A stretch of DNA of 64,000 nucleotides from Buxus sempervirens (Eukaryota > Streptophyta > Magnoliopsida > Buxales > Buxaceae). A program made the position numbers and the translations under genes. The stretch covers positions 60,199,197 to 60,263,196 of the forward strand of contig OX387184.1 in NCBI GenBank assembly GCA_947561395.2, written 5' to 3'. Under the pieces are notes generated by a model. The model made no database searches. It was not told where the DNA came from and saw only the letters and a program-made list of their open reading frames with translations. Below are positions 11,230 to 23,606 of this stretch, piece by piece. Each line of letters begins with the position of its first letter. The stretch's first letter is position 1.

Positions 11230-11353
11230 TGCTGTGGTGAATAACTCGGGCAGTCCAACTCGGGACCGCCCGAGTTTCATTCACCATTCTCACCGGTTGG
11301 TCCGGACCGGAATACCAGACCGAGACTAGCGGAGCGACCGGTCCGGTAAACTG
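11230..11353. mobile_element. Terminal fragment related to the hAT-like element at 3603
   Basis: The segment shares phrases with the right end of the 3603-4470 element: AACTCGGGC, AGTCCAACTCG, GACCGG and the terminal CCGGTAAAC. It includes a 9-bp hairpin (AACTCGGGC at 11243 pairing with GCCCGAGTT at 11268). No matching left end was found, so it is a partial or strongly diverged copy lying upstream of the PPR gene. Confidence 0.5.
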
Positions 11354-11703
11354 CAAGTGAGAGGAAATAATTTCACATAACAAAGAAGCTTATGAGCTTA
11401 GGAAATAAGTAGTAGCTTTGCCTTGGTTTTTCCTATCAAAAAAGGACAAAAAAAAGCTTTGCCTTGGTTTTTGCCACCATTGGTGGGAACTTCAAAAAGC
11501 TTATTTTCAATTCACAACCATTACAAGTAACTTTCTCAATAAAAAGGGAAAAACGGGAAGCACCGAACATGAAACATAGAAGTACTACTCTGTAGTTGCC
11601 CAACTTCACCATCCTCGTTACCACTTTCATCGCTTGGAGCTAGGTTTATCAAGCCCACCTGAAATGGCGAACCAGATGGAAGGAAGCTGTTCCACATTGA
11701 CAG

Positions 11704-11890
11704 TGTTTGAGAAAAACCACCACACCCAATGGTGGAGACCATTGGGATTTATATGGAAACAGAGTTTACAAAATGATATGATACCATATCTGTATAGGGA
11801 ATCAAGAATAGGAAGTAAATTACAATAGCAACAATTACAAATGGAAACAATGTATTATGTAATCATGGAGGATCATGCGAATCCTCAACA
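11704..11890 (-). repeat. 3' LTR of the Ale-like copia fossil
   Basis: Directly after the purine tract GCGAGGGGG, the minus strand starts TGTTGAGGATTCGC and runs to ...CTCAAACA, giving TGTT/AACA ends. The 187-bp length fits short Ale-type LTRs. The outer edge is my best estimate, because no partner LTR is available for comparison. Confidence 0.6.
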
Positions 11891-13356
11891 CCCCCTCGCA
11901 AGCTTAGCGTGAGATTGGAGCAAACGTGAAGCTTGGATCGGAAAAATGTGTACAATGACCGAGAGACACTTTTGGTGAAAATGTCAGCAATCTGCAGATT
12001 GGAAGGAACATGTTGAGTGGAGATGGTGCCAGCAGCAACCTGTTCTCAAACAAAATGATAATCCAAGTCAATGTGTTTTGATTGTTTGTGAGAAATAGGA
12101 TTAGAACTAAGGAAGACTGCACTCTTGTTGTCACAAAGTAAGAGAAGCTAATGTGTAAGAGGAATCTAAAGATCATGCAAGAGATTTGATAACCAAATAA
12201 CTTCAGCAGCAGTAAGAGCAAGGGCACGATACTCAGATTCACAACTGGAGCGAGAAACAGTAGGCTGCTTTTTGGCGCTCCAAGAAACAAGATTATCACC
12301 AAGGTAAATGGAGTAACCAAAGGTGGACCGGCATGTGTCGGGGCAACCTGCCCAATCAGCATCGGAGTAAGCAATAATGCCAAAGGAGGATGACCGGGTG
12401 AAAGAGAGACAATAGTTGATAGTGCCTTTGACATACCGAAGGATCCTCTTAACAGCTTGAAATTGATCATCAGTTGGGGCATGTAAAAACTGACTGACTC
12501 AATTAACAAAGTAAGCCAAATCCGGACATGTGATGGTCAAATATTGAAGAGCCCCAACAAGAGAACGATAGAGTGTAGGATCAGAGAAAGAGGAGCCATC
12601 GGAGGATAGCCTCTGTGAGACAACCATGGGGGTTTGAACAGGTTTGCTTTCAAGCAGCTGAGCCTTAGCAAGAATATCACGAGCATATTTGGTTTGACTA
12701 AGAAAGAGACCATCAGCTGTATAAGTAACTTCAAGACCGAGGAAGTAACTCAAGTTACCCAAATCTTTAATAGCAAACTTTGAATGCAACTGATGAATAA
12801 AGCGGGTAATTAGAGAAGAACTGTTGCCTGTGAGAATAATATCATCAACATAGAGAAGAAGATAGATGAGATCATTTTGGCAACTAAAAACAAATTAGGA
12901 GGTGTCTGCCCGACAACATTGAAAACCAAGTTTGAGAAGAAAATTGCTAAACCGTTGGAACCAGGCACGAGGTGCTTGTTTCAAGCCATAGAGTGCCTTC
13001 TTCAAGTGACAAATGCAATGCCCCGGATCCAGGTTTATTTAAACACATAAACCCAAATCTGGTTCGTTAAGAAAAATGGCCCAAAACACTATTCCAGAGA
13101 CTTAAACTGTAAAACCCCGTCCCGGATTATACCTTAATTATTAAGCTTAATTATCTAAAGTATGATTATTAGACTAATTAAGAAATTGTGTTATGAAGAT
13201 GGGGTAAGTATGGATTATACCTAAAGAGTTAGGGGAATCGAATTGAAGTTGTTAAAGAAAAGCTTAGTTGGTGTTATGTCTTAGTTACAATTGGCTAAGA
13301 TATCTTTCAATTAGATCTAGTGAATTGGAAATCAAATTCGGAAAAATGGGAGTTAA

Positions 13357-14650
13357 GTGTACCACAAATCATCTCCCGAGTATACTTAAAGTACCTTTTG
13401 AGTGTACCCAAATCTTCATCTAAGTGTACCCAAGGTACCTCTCACATGTACCTCAAGTAACTCCTAAGAGTACCTAAAGAACCTCCTAAGGGTACCCAAA
13501 GTACCCCCCAAATACCACTAAAGTACCTCTTGTATTACCCAAGGTACTCCCATTGTATACCCAAAGTACATCCATGTACTACTCAAGGTACCATCTAAGT
13601 ATACCTAGAGTACACCAAAGTATTACCCAAAGTACCACTCAAATATGCCTAGGGTACACCCATGTATTACCCGAAGTACCCCAATGTATTACTCAAAGTA
13701 TATCCAAGTATTACCCAAGGTACCACTCAAGTATACCTAAAGTATCCCCTAATTATCCCTAAGGTACCCTCTTATATTGCCCAAGGTACCTCACTCACAT
13801 TTCCTAAGATACCCCACTTATATCCCTAAGGTACCCCTATGTTTGCCTAAGGTATCCCTTTGATTTACCTAAGGTACCCCTGTGGTTGCCTAAGGTATCC
13901 CCCTTGTGTTTGCCTAAGGTATCCCCTTGTATTACCTAAGGCACTTTACTCATATTGGTTAAGGTACTCCACTGTTCTGCCCAAGGTATTCCATTCGAAT
14001 ACCTAAAGTATCCCCTAACTATACCTAAGGTACCCCACTTCTATTGCCTAAAGTGTCCCTTTATTTTAACTAAGGTACCCTACTGTCTTACTTGAAGTAC
14101 TCCCTTGTTTAGCTAAGGTACATTCACTTATACAGTTAAGGTATCCCCTTTATATCCCTAAAGTACCTCCAACATACCTAAGGTACATTCCTTATATTAC
14201 CTAGGGTACACCCCTTGTATTTCCTAGAGGTACTCCTCTCATATAAGTAAGGTACCCCCACTGTTTTACCTAGGGTACACCCCCCTATATAGCCAAAGTA
14301 CCCCCTTTGTCTAACTAAAGTAACCCCTATATAAATAAGGTAACCCCCCTTTGTATAATTGGAGTACCCTCTTATATTACTAAGGTACACTCATTCCATA
14401 ACCTAGGGTATACCTCCTTGTATTACCTAAAGGTACACCCCTGTATAACTAAGGTACACCTTTCAATAACCAAGGTACCTCCCTCTTGTATAACTATGGT
14501 ACCCTTCAAGTTTACCTAAAGTATCACCTCTTGAGTAACTAAGGCAAATCCCCCTTGAAACACTAAGGTATTCCTCAAATAACACTAAGGTACCCTCAAC
14601 TTAACACCAAGGTCCCCCTCGAATAACACTAAGGTACCCCCTGGTATGCC
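13357..14650 (+). repeat. Degenerate ~26-bp tandem array centred on GGTAC(C)
   Basis: About 1.3 kb is built of units of the type CCTAAGGTACCCC followed by a variable AT-rich filler of 10-15 bases. Dozens of units occur with no long identical stretches, so the array is old. The B-family copy at 21797-25525 has the same array inverted. Frames across it are not genes. Confidence 0.9.
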
Positions 14651-15239
14651 TTAAGTGCACCCTAAGGGTTTTAGTTGAATAAAAGCCTTGTTTAGGGGCA
14701 AATTTAAAAGATCCAAAACTTGGGCATATAAAAGGATGCCCTAATTTCAATTCTAAGTATTTTGAGAACCCTCCCACTTGTCTTGGACGTATGGAACAAG
14801 AGAGAAAGTTGTGGGAGCTTGCTTGAAGGCTTGGAGAAGAAGAAGAAAGCTTGAAGGGAAGTTGTGCTTCTCCATTAAACAAGTAAGTAGCAAACCCTTC
14901 AACTAAAATGAATTTATTGGATTTTCGTATTTCTCTATCCTAGGGTTTTGATAAATTGAAGAATCATTCGCATGTAGGGTTTCGATTTTAAAATTCATAG
15001 GGTTAGGTTCATCTAACTATCTTGTTTAGTTTTCTACCGATTTGCCATGGATTTGCAACCTCTATTGATTATATTTCTGGTTAGGGTTTGAGATGGGTAT
15101 ATTGAATGATACTTTATATGTTGGATTTATGTTCATGGGAGATGTTCTTGAGCATGATTGGATGTTATAGAATCATCCCATTTGGTAATAGAAAGGTTGG
15201 GTGTGGTTTGTATAGGTTTGGTATTGGAAAATAGCCAAA

Positions 15240-15560
15240 ATTTTGTAAGAACTCGAGCCGACAATTAATCCTGAGGATTGGCGATTAATCCTGAGTGAAA
15301 ACCCCAAAAAAATGAGTTTCTGTTAAGTCAGGATTAACTCCACGATTAATCGTGGGGTTAATCGCGAGCTCCAATGCGCGAACGTCAACCCCATCGCGCG
15401 CGCGTCAACTAAGTGTATAGCCTTAACGCGCGAACGTTAAACCTTACCGCGCGCGCGCTGAACCTGTTTAAAGCATGGGCGCACGCACTTCAAACCTGGG
15501 CGCGCAAGCACTAAAGCTAATCGCCCCTGGGCGATTAATCCAGGGGCTAATCGTGGACCC
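15240..15560 (+). repeat. CG-rich module of repeated TAATCGC and CGCGCGAACGT words
   Basis: The block contrasts sharply with the AT-rich LTR around it. Short words such as GATTAATC, GCGATTAATC and GCGCGAACGTTAA recur in both orientations. It lies between the donor-like and acceptor-like sites of LTR B. The function is unknown; a regulatory array or a methylation target is possible. Confidence 0.7.
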
Positions 15561-16197
15561 GGTTTCATAATTTGTTCAGCCTTTTCTCTCAAACCCTTTC
15601 CCAAACAACTCACGCCTCTCGCACAGCACCCTTATTACATGAAAGACATTCAAGTAAATGTCCTGTGTATTTATTGTTCCATTTACTTAAGTCTTTACAT
15701 GTAAATAAGGTTTTACCCCCCATTTGGAATCAATAAAAATACTCCCAAGGCCCAATTCCCAATCAATAAAAAGTCAACTTTTCAATTTGTGCCTAAATTT
15801 CCAGTTTTCCCGATTTTCAAAAATGGCCACTTTTTGAGTTTGATATCCAAATGAGTGATTCAGAAGCCCAGAAAATTCTAGATGATTTGTATACCCTCCA
15901 ATAGACTACAACCAGAATTTGAGCCCCAAACTCCTTGTAGATTTGTTTAGAAAAATTCGACACCGAAAAGTCAACGTTTTTATCCATACTTAGAATATTT
16001 TTTATTTTTGGTATGATGACTTTATTGGGGATCCTGAGATTATCCCACTTCTTAAATGCGTAATTCGTGGACCTTAAGGAGTATGTGTTTTACTGTGAAT
16101 TGGCTTTGGCTGTGAAGTGCTTGTTGGTTAGTTCTTACGCATTGGGAATATTAATTTGATTTGGTAAAGCTGTGATGAGCTTCTTCTATGTGATTTA

Positions 16198-16341
16198 AGT
16201 GACGGTGTAGATCTCACTTGGTCGTGGTTGGTTGGCAGTGACGGTGTAGATCTCACTTGCCCTTTTGTTGAATGCCAGTGACGATGTAGATCTCACTTGG
16301 CCTTGGTTAAATGGTAGTGGATGGGGAATTCCACTTGGTTT
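16198..16341 (+). repeat. Three to four tandem units with AGTGACGGTGTAGATCTCAC
   Basis: Units of about 40 bp share the phrase AGTGACGGTGTAGATCTCAC, and a fourth, more diverged unit reads AGTGGATGGGGAATTCCAC. The reverse counterpart in the second B copy (about 22560-22960) reads GGCCAAGTGGAATTCCC, so the array is part of the LTR family. Confidence 0.8.
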
Positions 16342-16714
16342 GTGAATTTAGTACTATATCTTGGGTTGTGGGATGTGATATTGGTTCTAGTAACTACTGA
16401 TAAAGGTTTGTCCTACATCGTGAGCTCTACAGGTTTGACTTACATTATTAGTCCTACCAGGTTTGTTAGCTAATTTTTATGGGTTATATTATTTAGATGC
16501 TTGACTTGAGAATATGAATTGCATGAACTACTTTTATTCATTTAATGTTATATGAATCGCATAAATTGCCTCTACTCATGATGTTATATAAATTTGCCTA
16601 AACTGTTCCAATCATGATATTATGTGAATTGTATCAACTGCTTCCGTTCATGCATGTTTGCTACTTGCTGGGACTTTAAGTCTCACGCGTTTTGTTTTAC
16701 TGGATTTGTTTTCA

Positions 16715-16798
16715 GATCCACTTGGTGAGCCACGTACTGGGGCAGCTATTGAGGGTGAGTCTGAGCGCAAGCCCGAGGACTTTTACTATCCGTATTAG
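16715..16798 (+). other. Short tyrosine-rich frame after an acceptor-like site in LTR B
   Basis: Immediately after TTTGTTTTCAG the sequence stays open for 27 codons (DPLGEPRTG...KPEDFYYPY) and stops at TAG. The counterpart in the other B copy (22159-22233) reads DPLGEPRIEG...KPEDYYYYPQ, and in element A (17437-17523) DIPGEDVAG...EEDYFIPV. In all three the frame begins at the same place after the acceptor and ends within 24-28 codons. Confidence 0.5.
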
Positions 16799-17436
16799 GG
16801 GTTCTCTTTATGTTATTGTATTTAGTTCCTAGAAACTATCAAGGGGAATGTAGTTATTCTTTTTGGGATTTGTAAACTTGGGAGTTATCTTTAGATTATT
16901 ATTTTTGTGTATGAATGCTCATGTGAGAGACAGTGATGGAGAGATCTTAGTTGCCTTTTTGTGTACCTAAATGTTGTATTTTGGAGTTATTATACAGATG
17001 CCCTTTTATTATATGAAAAATTTTAAATTCCACGCTTCTTTATCTTATGCACTCTGATGATTACATTGTAATTGCCCACATTAATTATGCTTATCAGGTT
17101 TTTTTTGGGCCCATAAGTAGGTCTTGGGTACGGGTTGGTGCCGTGATAGGGCAGACCCGGATCTGGGGCGCTACATAAACAATTTCATTTATTATATCAG
17201 AGTGCGGAAATAAAAACATCTTTCAGAAAGCGCGGAATTAAACTACCAAAATAATCCTTTTATATTTCATCTAAAAAGTCTGGAAAGGGTTAACTAAATA
17301 ACATAAATATCATCCACCAAAAGTGTGGAATAAAGATACCAATCATCCTTTAAATAACATCAAACTCCTCAATCAAAATACTAAAAATAATCCCTAAGAA
17401 AAATAAATCTAAATGTTTCTCCATGTCCTTCTGGAT

Positions 17437-17523
17437 CTACACAGGAATGAAATAATCTTCTTCCTGATAATCACAGTAATCCCCTGGTGTCTCTACCCCA
17501 GCAACATCCTCTCCAGGAATATC
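17437..17523 (-). other. Short frame after an acceptor-like site in LTR A
   Basis: On the minus strand, TTTTGTTTTCAG is followed by a 28-codon frame starting DIPGED and ending DYFIPV. It sits at the same relative position as the frames in LTR B and is acidic and aromatic in the same way, although most residues differ. Confidence 0.45.
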
Positions 17524-20500
17524 TGAAAACAAAACCAATAAAACAATAATGTGAGAAACAACATCTCAGTAAGCAGTCATGCAAATAGTTGACTACAATA
17601 AAATATGCAACGCACAATCCGAATAATCACAATAAAGTATAATACCACAATGAAATACAATTTGTTCACCTCATGGGACTCATGAATAGTATACCAGATA
17701 AAGAGAGTAGACATGTGCCAATATGCTACTTAACCGAATTACGATGGACCAGCCGCCCTGTAGTCTGGCTATTCAACACCAACGGAAGAACCCGACCATG
17801 AGTTAGGGTGTACGGCCCAACCAATCCAAGAGTGGGTAACGTAGCGACCGACCAATCCAGGAGCGGTACCATCCTCGAGATGATGAAATGCCTCAGATAC
17901 AGAATTCAAACCCCTCAAATACACATTTCACTTACTAACTATTCTATGGATCCATATAACTGCTAAGCCCACTCAACAGTGAGAAAACCAACCAGGGTAA
18001 TGGACATACTTCTCAATAACACCCACCAAAATACAGACCATATCTATAACCAAATTCGCTCATGCTAGATACAATAAATCAGGCACCAGCCTTGTCACAC
18101 CAGTGACCCAAAACCAAATCTGAATGTACCAAGTCAAATGTCTAAAACTCCAGGTTTCAACGGGCCAATATGTCCCGAATGTGTATCGACTTCATCGATG
18201 CACACAATACCTTCATATCAACCAAATACAGGTGTATGAACTCACAAAACCAACCTTGGTTAAAAGTAAATTCTTTTGGAACAATGGAATCAAGTAAAAG
18301 TGCCTCTTTAGAAACATCTACTCAAAATCTTTATAAAATTGAATTTTAAACATCCACCAATGCAAACATTTCCCAAATACCCCAATCTTGATGGTATATA
18401 GGTTAAAATTGAATAGAACTACTTCCTTAGTGAGACTAGGTTGAAAAGTCAAGTTTTTCAAAATCTGACAGACTGGTCGCTCGAGCGGCCAAGGGTGCTC
18501 AATCAGCCTTACAGAATAGGTTAATTCAGGGTAGGTCGCTCGATAGGCCGCTCGAGCGACTGCTCTAGCGGTAGTCCAATCTGGGTAAAATTGCTCTCGG
18601 GTTTTGAATATATACATAGGGCGCTCGAGCGACTGCTCAGGCGGTCCGATACTTGAAAAATCCATAACTTTGCGAAATTCAATAAAAATTCCACAACTCA
18701 ATATTCAATGCATCAAAACCATTCTAAATCATTCTAAAATACTTTATACACATGCTAGAACAAATCTCAACAATTAAAACATCATAAATAACAAAAACAA
18801 ACGCATCAAACACCGAATAACTATGTATATCGTCTAAACACGAATTTAGATTTTATGTAAGCGTCAAGGGACTACTTACCTGGTTTTAGGAACTTAAATC
18901 TTCTCTAAGAGCCACGAAATATCACCCCAAAGTTTGCCAAACAATCCCAACAAACCTCGATCATGTCTGGGTTAAAAATCACACTTTTAAGACTCTTTAA
19001 CATACGAAAATCTCCAGAACAGAACTTATATCTATATGGCTCTTACCTGAGTTATTTGTGCACGAAAATCCTCTCTTTTTTCTTCTCTAAGACGGCTCCA
19101 ACAGTTGTTTAGGGTTTGGTTTAGTCACAAGGCAACTAGGAGAAGAAAATAGAGGAAGCAAGAGAAACACGGCTGGTTTCTAATTTGAGTTTAAAGGTGA
19201 GTTGTCCATGCATAATTAGTTTTTGTTTATTAATTTGTGGCTTTTACTTAATTGCCCCCTCTTCATTAAACTAACTACAAACAATCCTTTAATCTTTAAA
19301 CCAACTAAACCCTTGGGTCAACCCACTCTCCTTGGGTTCGACCAACTCCTTATTTATTCTCCTTGGTTATAATACAATTAATTCTTACTAATAATATAAT
19401 AGCACAATAATTATTATATTAAAATTATATTTGGTCAATAATCAAGTGCTCACCTTATATAGGTTCTCCTATCATCTCTGGTTCATTTTGAACTCCTTCG
19501 GGTTGAACCAAGATCTCATCTCTTGCATATTATTAACCAATTAGTCTAGTTACTAAAATCTGGGATTTTACAACAAACATGGTGTGGAAACCGAGGATCA
19601 ACATAACCAGGGGGTTGCTCCATGTAGACAGTTTCATTAAGAAGGCCATTCAAAAAAGCATTTTTAACATCGAGCTGATGTAAGGGCCATCGCTTGGAGA
19701 CTGCAAGAGAGAGAACAACACGAACAGTGGAGGCTTTGACAACTGGACTGAAAGTGTTAGTGTAGTCAAAACCAAGCACTTGAGTGTATCCTTTAGCAAC
19801 AATACGAGCTTTAAATCGATCAATGGAGCCATTTGACAAATACTTGGTGCGGAAAACCCATTTGGAGCTGATAATATTGGCATTTGAAGGTCGTAGAACG
19901 AGAGCCCATGTGCCATTAGAGATAAGAGCCTTAACTTCATCATCCATAGCAGCAAGCCATGCAAGATTTTCGGCAGCAGATTTAAATCCTTTTGGTTCAA
20001 CATTAGAAAGTAAGGCATGAAGAAGACCATGGGAACCCGATGAGTACAAGTAGCTGAGATGGGCCGGGTACCAAGGTTTGAAAATGCCGGCTTTAGCTCT
20101 AGTAATCATAGGGTGCTACAATGATGTGGACGTTCTAAGGGAGGGATCTGGACCACTAGCTTGGAGAGTAGCAGTCCTAGAGACATCATCATCATGTATG
20201 GCACCATGGGCTTGGGCTGCAGCAAGAGGCATGGACACATCTTCATGATGGGCCAAAGTAGCGGGCTGGAAGTCCTACACAAGCTTAGATGATGCATTAG
20301 AGCAAACGGTGCATGGGCTTGAGACCGATTGTGTAGAAGTGGGAAGATGGGGACTAGGTAATGGGCTAGGTTCAGAAACGGTCATAGCTGGTTCAAAAAA
20401 ATGAGAAAAGTCCAAGGCAGAGAGAGGTTGAGCGGTGGTATTGTGAGAAAAAGGAAAAAAAGATTCATCAAAAGTGGCATGCCTAGTGATATAAATACGA

Positions 20501-22158
20501 GAGGTGGTAGTGTCTAAGTAGCGAAATCCTTTGTGAACAGTGCTATAACCAATAAAAATACAGACCATGCTACGTGGAGAAAGCTTATGAGGCATATAAT
20601 CACATAAACAAAGATAGACACAACAACCAAAGGGATGAAAATTGGTGTAGTTAGTTGGTGTACCATACAGAACCTCAAATGGTGAAATACCACCAAGAAG
20701 AGATTTAGGCAGCCGATTGATGATGTAGGTTGCAGTACTGAAAGCGTCAACCCGGTAATGTGTGGGAACATGAGAATGAAAAGAAGAGCAAGCCTAGTTT
20801 CCGTGACATGACGGTGTTTCCTTTCGGCACGTCCGTTTTGAGAAGGTGTATAGCGACAAGACATTTGGTGGTGAATACCAAACGAACGAAGGTGAGATTG
20901 AAAACGATTACTGGTAAATTCAGCCCCACCATCACTTTGGAAAATTTTAATTTTAGTAGAATGCTGATTTTCCACAAATTCTTGAAATTGAAGAAAAATA
21001 GCAAAAAAATCTGATTTCAAATTTATGGGGTAAAGCCAAGTAAATCATGAGTGATCATCTATAAAAAGCACATAATAGAGAAAACCCATATTGGATTTAA
21101 TTGGAGAGGGACCCCAGATATCACAGTGAACAAGGCCTAAGATAGTAGGAGATCTGTGATCATTAAAAAAAGAAGAAGGCAATCGATGACTTTTAGCAAG
21201 TTGATAAGTATTGCACAGAGATGGTTTTGGAAGCAAAGATGTAAGATGCAATTGTCCTTTTTTATTCAAAAGAGAAATAATTGAGTTATTAACATGACCA
21301 AGGCGAGAATGCCATAACTCATAAGAGCCTTGTAAGGAATTATTTTTAAGGAAAGATAGGAAAGCAGAATGACCACATTCCAGCACATACAGACCACCAT
21401 CTCTTCTAACGGTTGCCATCACTCTTCCTGTCAGTTGATTCTGAACAATAAAAGCAGTGTTAGTAAATGTAATAGAAAGGGGAAAATCAGATGTCAATTT
21501 GCTAATGGACAAAAGATTTTTAGATATATGGGGCGCAACTAAGATATCTAAAAGTGTAACATTAGAAGATGGAGAAAAAGAACCAGTGTGGGTAATGGGA
21601 AGAGAAGCTCCATTTCCCACAACTACACAATCCTTACCCTCGTATGGTTTAGCCTTGTCAAGTTGAGATGGGCTAGACGTCATGTGCGCAGATGCACCTG
21701 TATCAACATACCAATCAGATTCAGGTCCTTCAGAAAGAGAACAAGAGCCTGTAAAAGCCTCTGCCAGTTGAGCATAATGATTAGAACGATCATAATTGTA
21801 GCGTCCCAGATCCGGGTCTACCCTATCACGGCACCGACCCGTCCCCAAGATCTACTTATGAGCCCAATAGAACCTGATTAATACAATTAATCTGGGCAAT
21901 TACAAAGTAATCATCAGAGTGCATAAGTGAAAGAAGCATGGAATAAACATTTCCATATAACAAAAGATCATTTGTATTATAATCTCCAAAACATGATATC
22001 TGTGCATACAGAATACAACTAAGGCAACTAATGCTCACAAGCTCTTTCCCAAATATACAAACATATACAAAAGATATCTCTCAGAGTATAAGTCCAAAAG
22101 TATTATTTACATTCCATTTACAACTCCCAAGACAAAATACAAAATCATAAAAAGAATC

Positions 22159-22233
22159 CTACTGTGGGTAGTAGTAGTAGTCTTCGGGTTTATAGCCTGG
22201 ATCTCCCTCTATGCGTGGCTCACCAAGAGGATC
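22159..22233 (-). other. Short tyrosine-rich frame after an acceptor-like site in LTR B copy 2
   Basis: The minus strand reads TTTGTTTTCAG and then 24 codons, DPLGEPRIEG...KPEDYYYYPQ, before a stop. DPLGEPR and KPED are shared with copy 1 although the middle differs in length by a whole number of codons. Confidence 0.5.
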
Positions 22234-23436
22234 TGAAAACAAATCCAGTAAAACAAAACACGCGTGAGACTTAAAGTCCCAGTAAGCAGCAAACATGCAT
22301 GAATAGAAACAGTTTATGTAGTTTTATAACATCATAATAATATTCGCAATTATAAAGTGTAAATCTCAAGTCAAAGCATCTCAATCGGATAATACATGAA
22401 ATCAAATCAACAAATACAATCAAATACTGCAAGCATGTCATGGTAGGACTCGTGGGTTGGCATGTCTCTAAATTAGGTTAATGTCCACTGTCCATTTGCC
22501 ATCTACACGACTTACAGAGAGAAGCCTAGCTAGGGACATCTCAGCAAGCGGAGCACCCACGTATGGGTTAACAAGTGACAACCAAAACAATAATCAAGGC
22601 AAAGTGGAATACCCCATCCACTGCTGAACCAAACCATATGAATCACAAGAACTCCCACCGATTCCCCACGGCGGGTGGTTGCCGCAGCACTTCTGTTCCC
22701 CGAGAGGACCTCACTAATTCCCCACAGTGGAAAGCTATATGGACAAGGAAGTTAACACTAACAAGCCAACACCAACACACTAATAGCTCACTGTGGATCC
22801 ACACTAAGAACAACGTCCAATTAGACGACTCATAACTCAAAACAAACCAATCAAATCAAATTCGTGAGTAAAGCCAGTGCTCAAACCAAGGCCAAGTGGA
22901 ATTCCCTATCCACTACTAATCCATGCCAAGGCCAAGTGGAATTCCCAATCCACTGCCAATAAAACCATAGGGCAAAAGCCTTGTCAAATCACATAAGAGT
23001 TTTTCAACATCGTTTTCATAAACCCAAGCCAATCAAAACATAGCTCATAAAATCCTCAAAACACATTTTTGGTGAGTGGGATGATCTTAGGAATCCCAAA
23101 TAAGTCACCATACCAAAATTCAATGGATTCCGAGACAAAAAGTTTTGGACATAAAAAATATTCCAAGTCTGGTTGAAAACGTTGACTTTTCGATGTATAA
23201 TTTTTTTAGACCAATCTACAAGGAATTTTAGGCTCAAATTCTGGTTGTGGTCTATTGGAGGGTAAATAAATCTTCTAGAATTTTCTGGGCTTCTGAATTA
23301 CTCATTTGGGTGTCAAACTCAAAAAGTGGTCTTATTTGAAAATCGGGAAAACTAGAAATTTAGGCATAAACTGGAAAGTTGACTTTTTATTGGTTGGGAA
23401 TTGGGGCATGGGAGTATTTTTATTGATTCCAAGTGG

Positions 23437-23454
23437 GGGGGGGGGGGGGGGTAA
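23437..23454. repeat. G homopolymer of about 18
   Basis: A long G run in LTR B copy 2, where copy 1 has only a short C run (near 15715). The exact length may be unreliable in assembly. Confidence 0.85.
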
Positions 23455-23606
23455 ACCTTATTTACATGTAAAGACTTAAGTAAATGAAACAATACATACA
23501 CAGGACATTTACTTAAATGTCTTGCATGTAATAAGGGTGATATGTAGGAGGCTTGGGTTGTTTGGGAAAGGGTCGGAGAGAAAAAGGGTGAAAAACTCTA
23601 AAAACA

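Larger units (their letters stand above)
13108..17175 (+). mobile_element. LTR element B, copy 1 (probably a solo LTR), nested inside element A
   Basis: A perfect TAAAC duplication flanks it (13103-13107 and 17176-17180). It starts TGTAAAACCCCGTCCCGG and ends GGATCTGGGGCGCTACA. The 4068 bp contain, in order, a long array of degenerate GGTACC-centred repeats, a TATA-like CATATAAAAGG near 14727, a donor-like AACAAGTAAGTAG near 14880, a CG-rich block of TAATCGC and CGCGCGAACG words (15250-15560), a short tandem array (16198-16341) and an acceptor-like TTTGTTTTCAG (to 16715). There is no gag or pol. It looks whole as a solo LTR and is younger than element A. Confidence 0.82.
13014..19572 (-). mobile_element. 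LTR element A (probably a solo LTR), interrupted by element B
   Basis: It is inserted in the copia reverse-transcriptase region with a perfect 5-bp duplication ACAAA (13009-13013 and 19573-19577). Read on the minus strand, it starts TGTAAAATCCCAG and ends GGATCCGGGGCATTGCA. Without the inner insertion it is about 2.5 kb and has no gag or pol. TG/CA ends, a 5-bp duplication and no coding core fit a solo LTR. The CCC..GGATC style of ends recalls Tekay/Del-like chromoviral gypsy LTRs (inference). Inside are a GCTCGAGCG-rich block (18470-18650) and a splice-acceptor-like site with a short frame (17437-17523). Confidence 0.8.

Noticed and set aside
13357-14650. Regular repeat array that superficially recalls a CRISPR array
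   Set aside because: Units are degenerate, fillers are short and AT-rich, there are no cas genes, and the context is a plant LTR.
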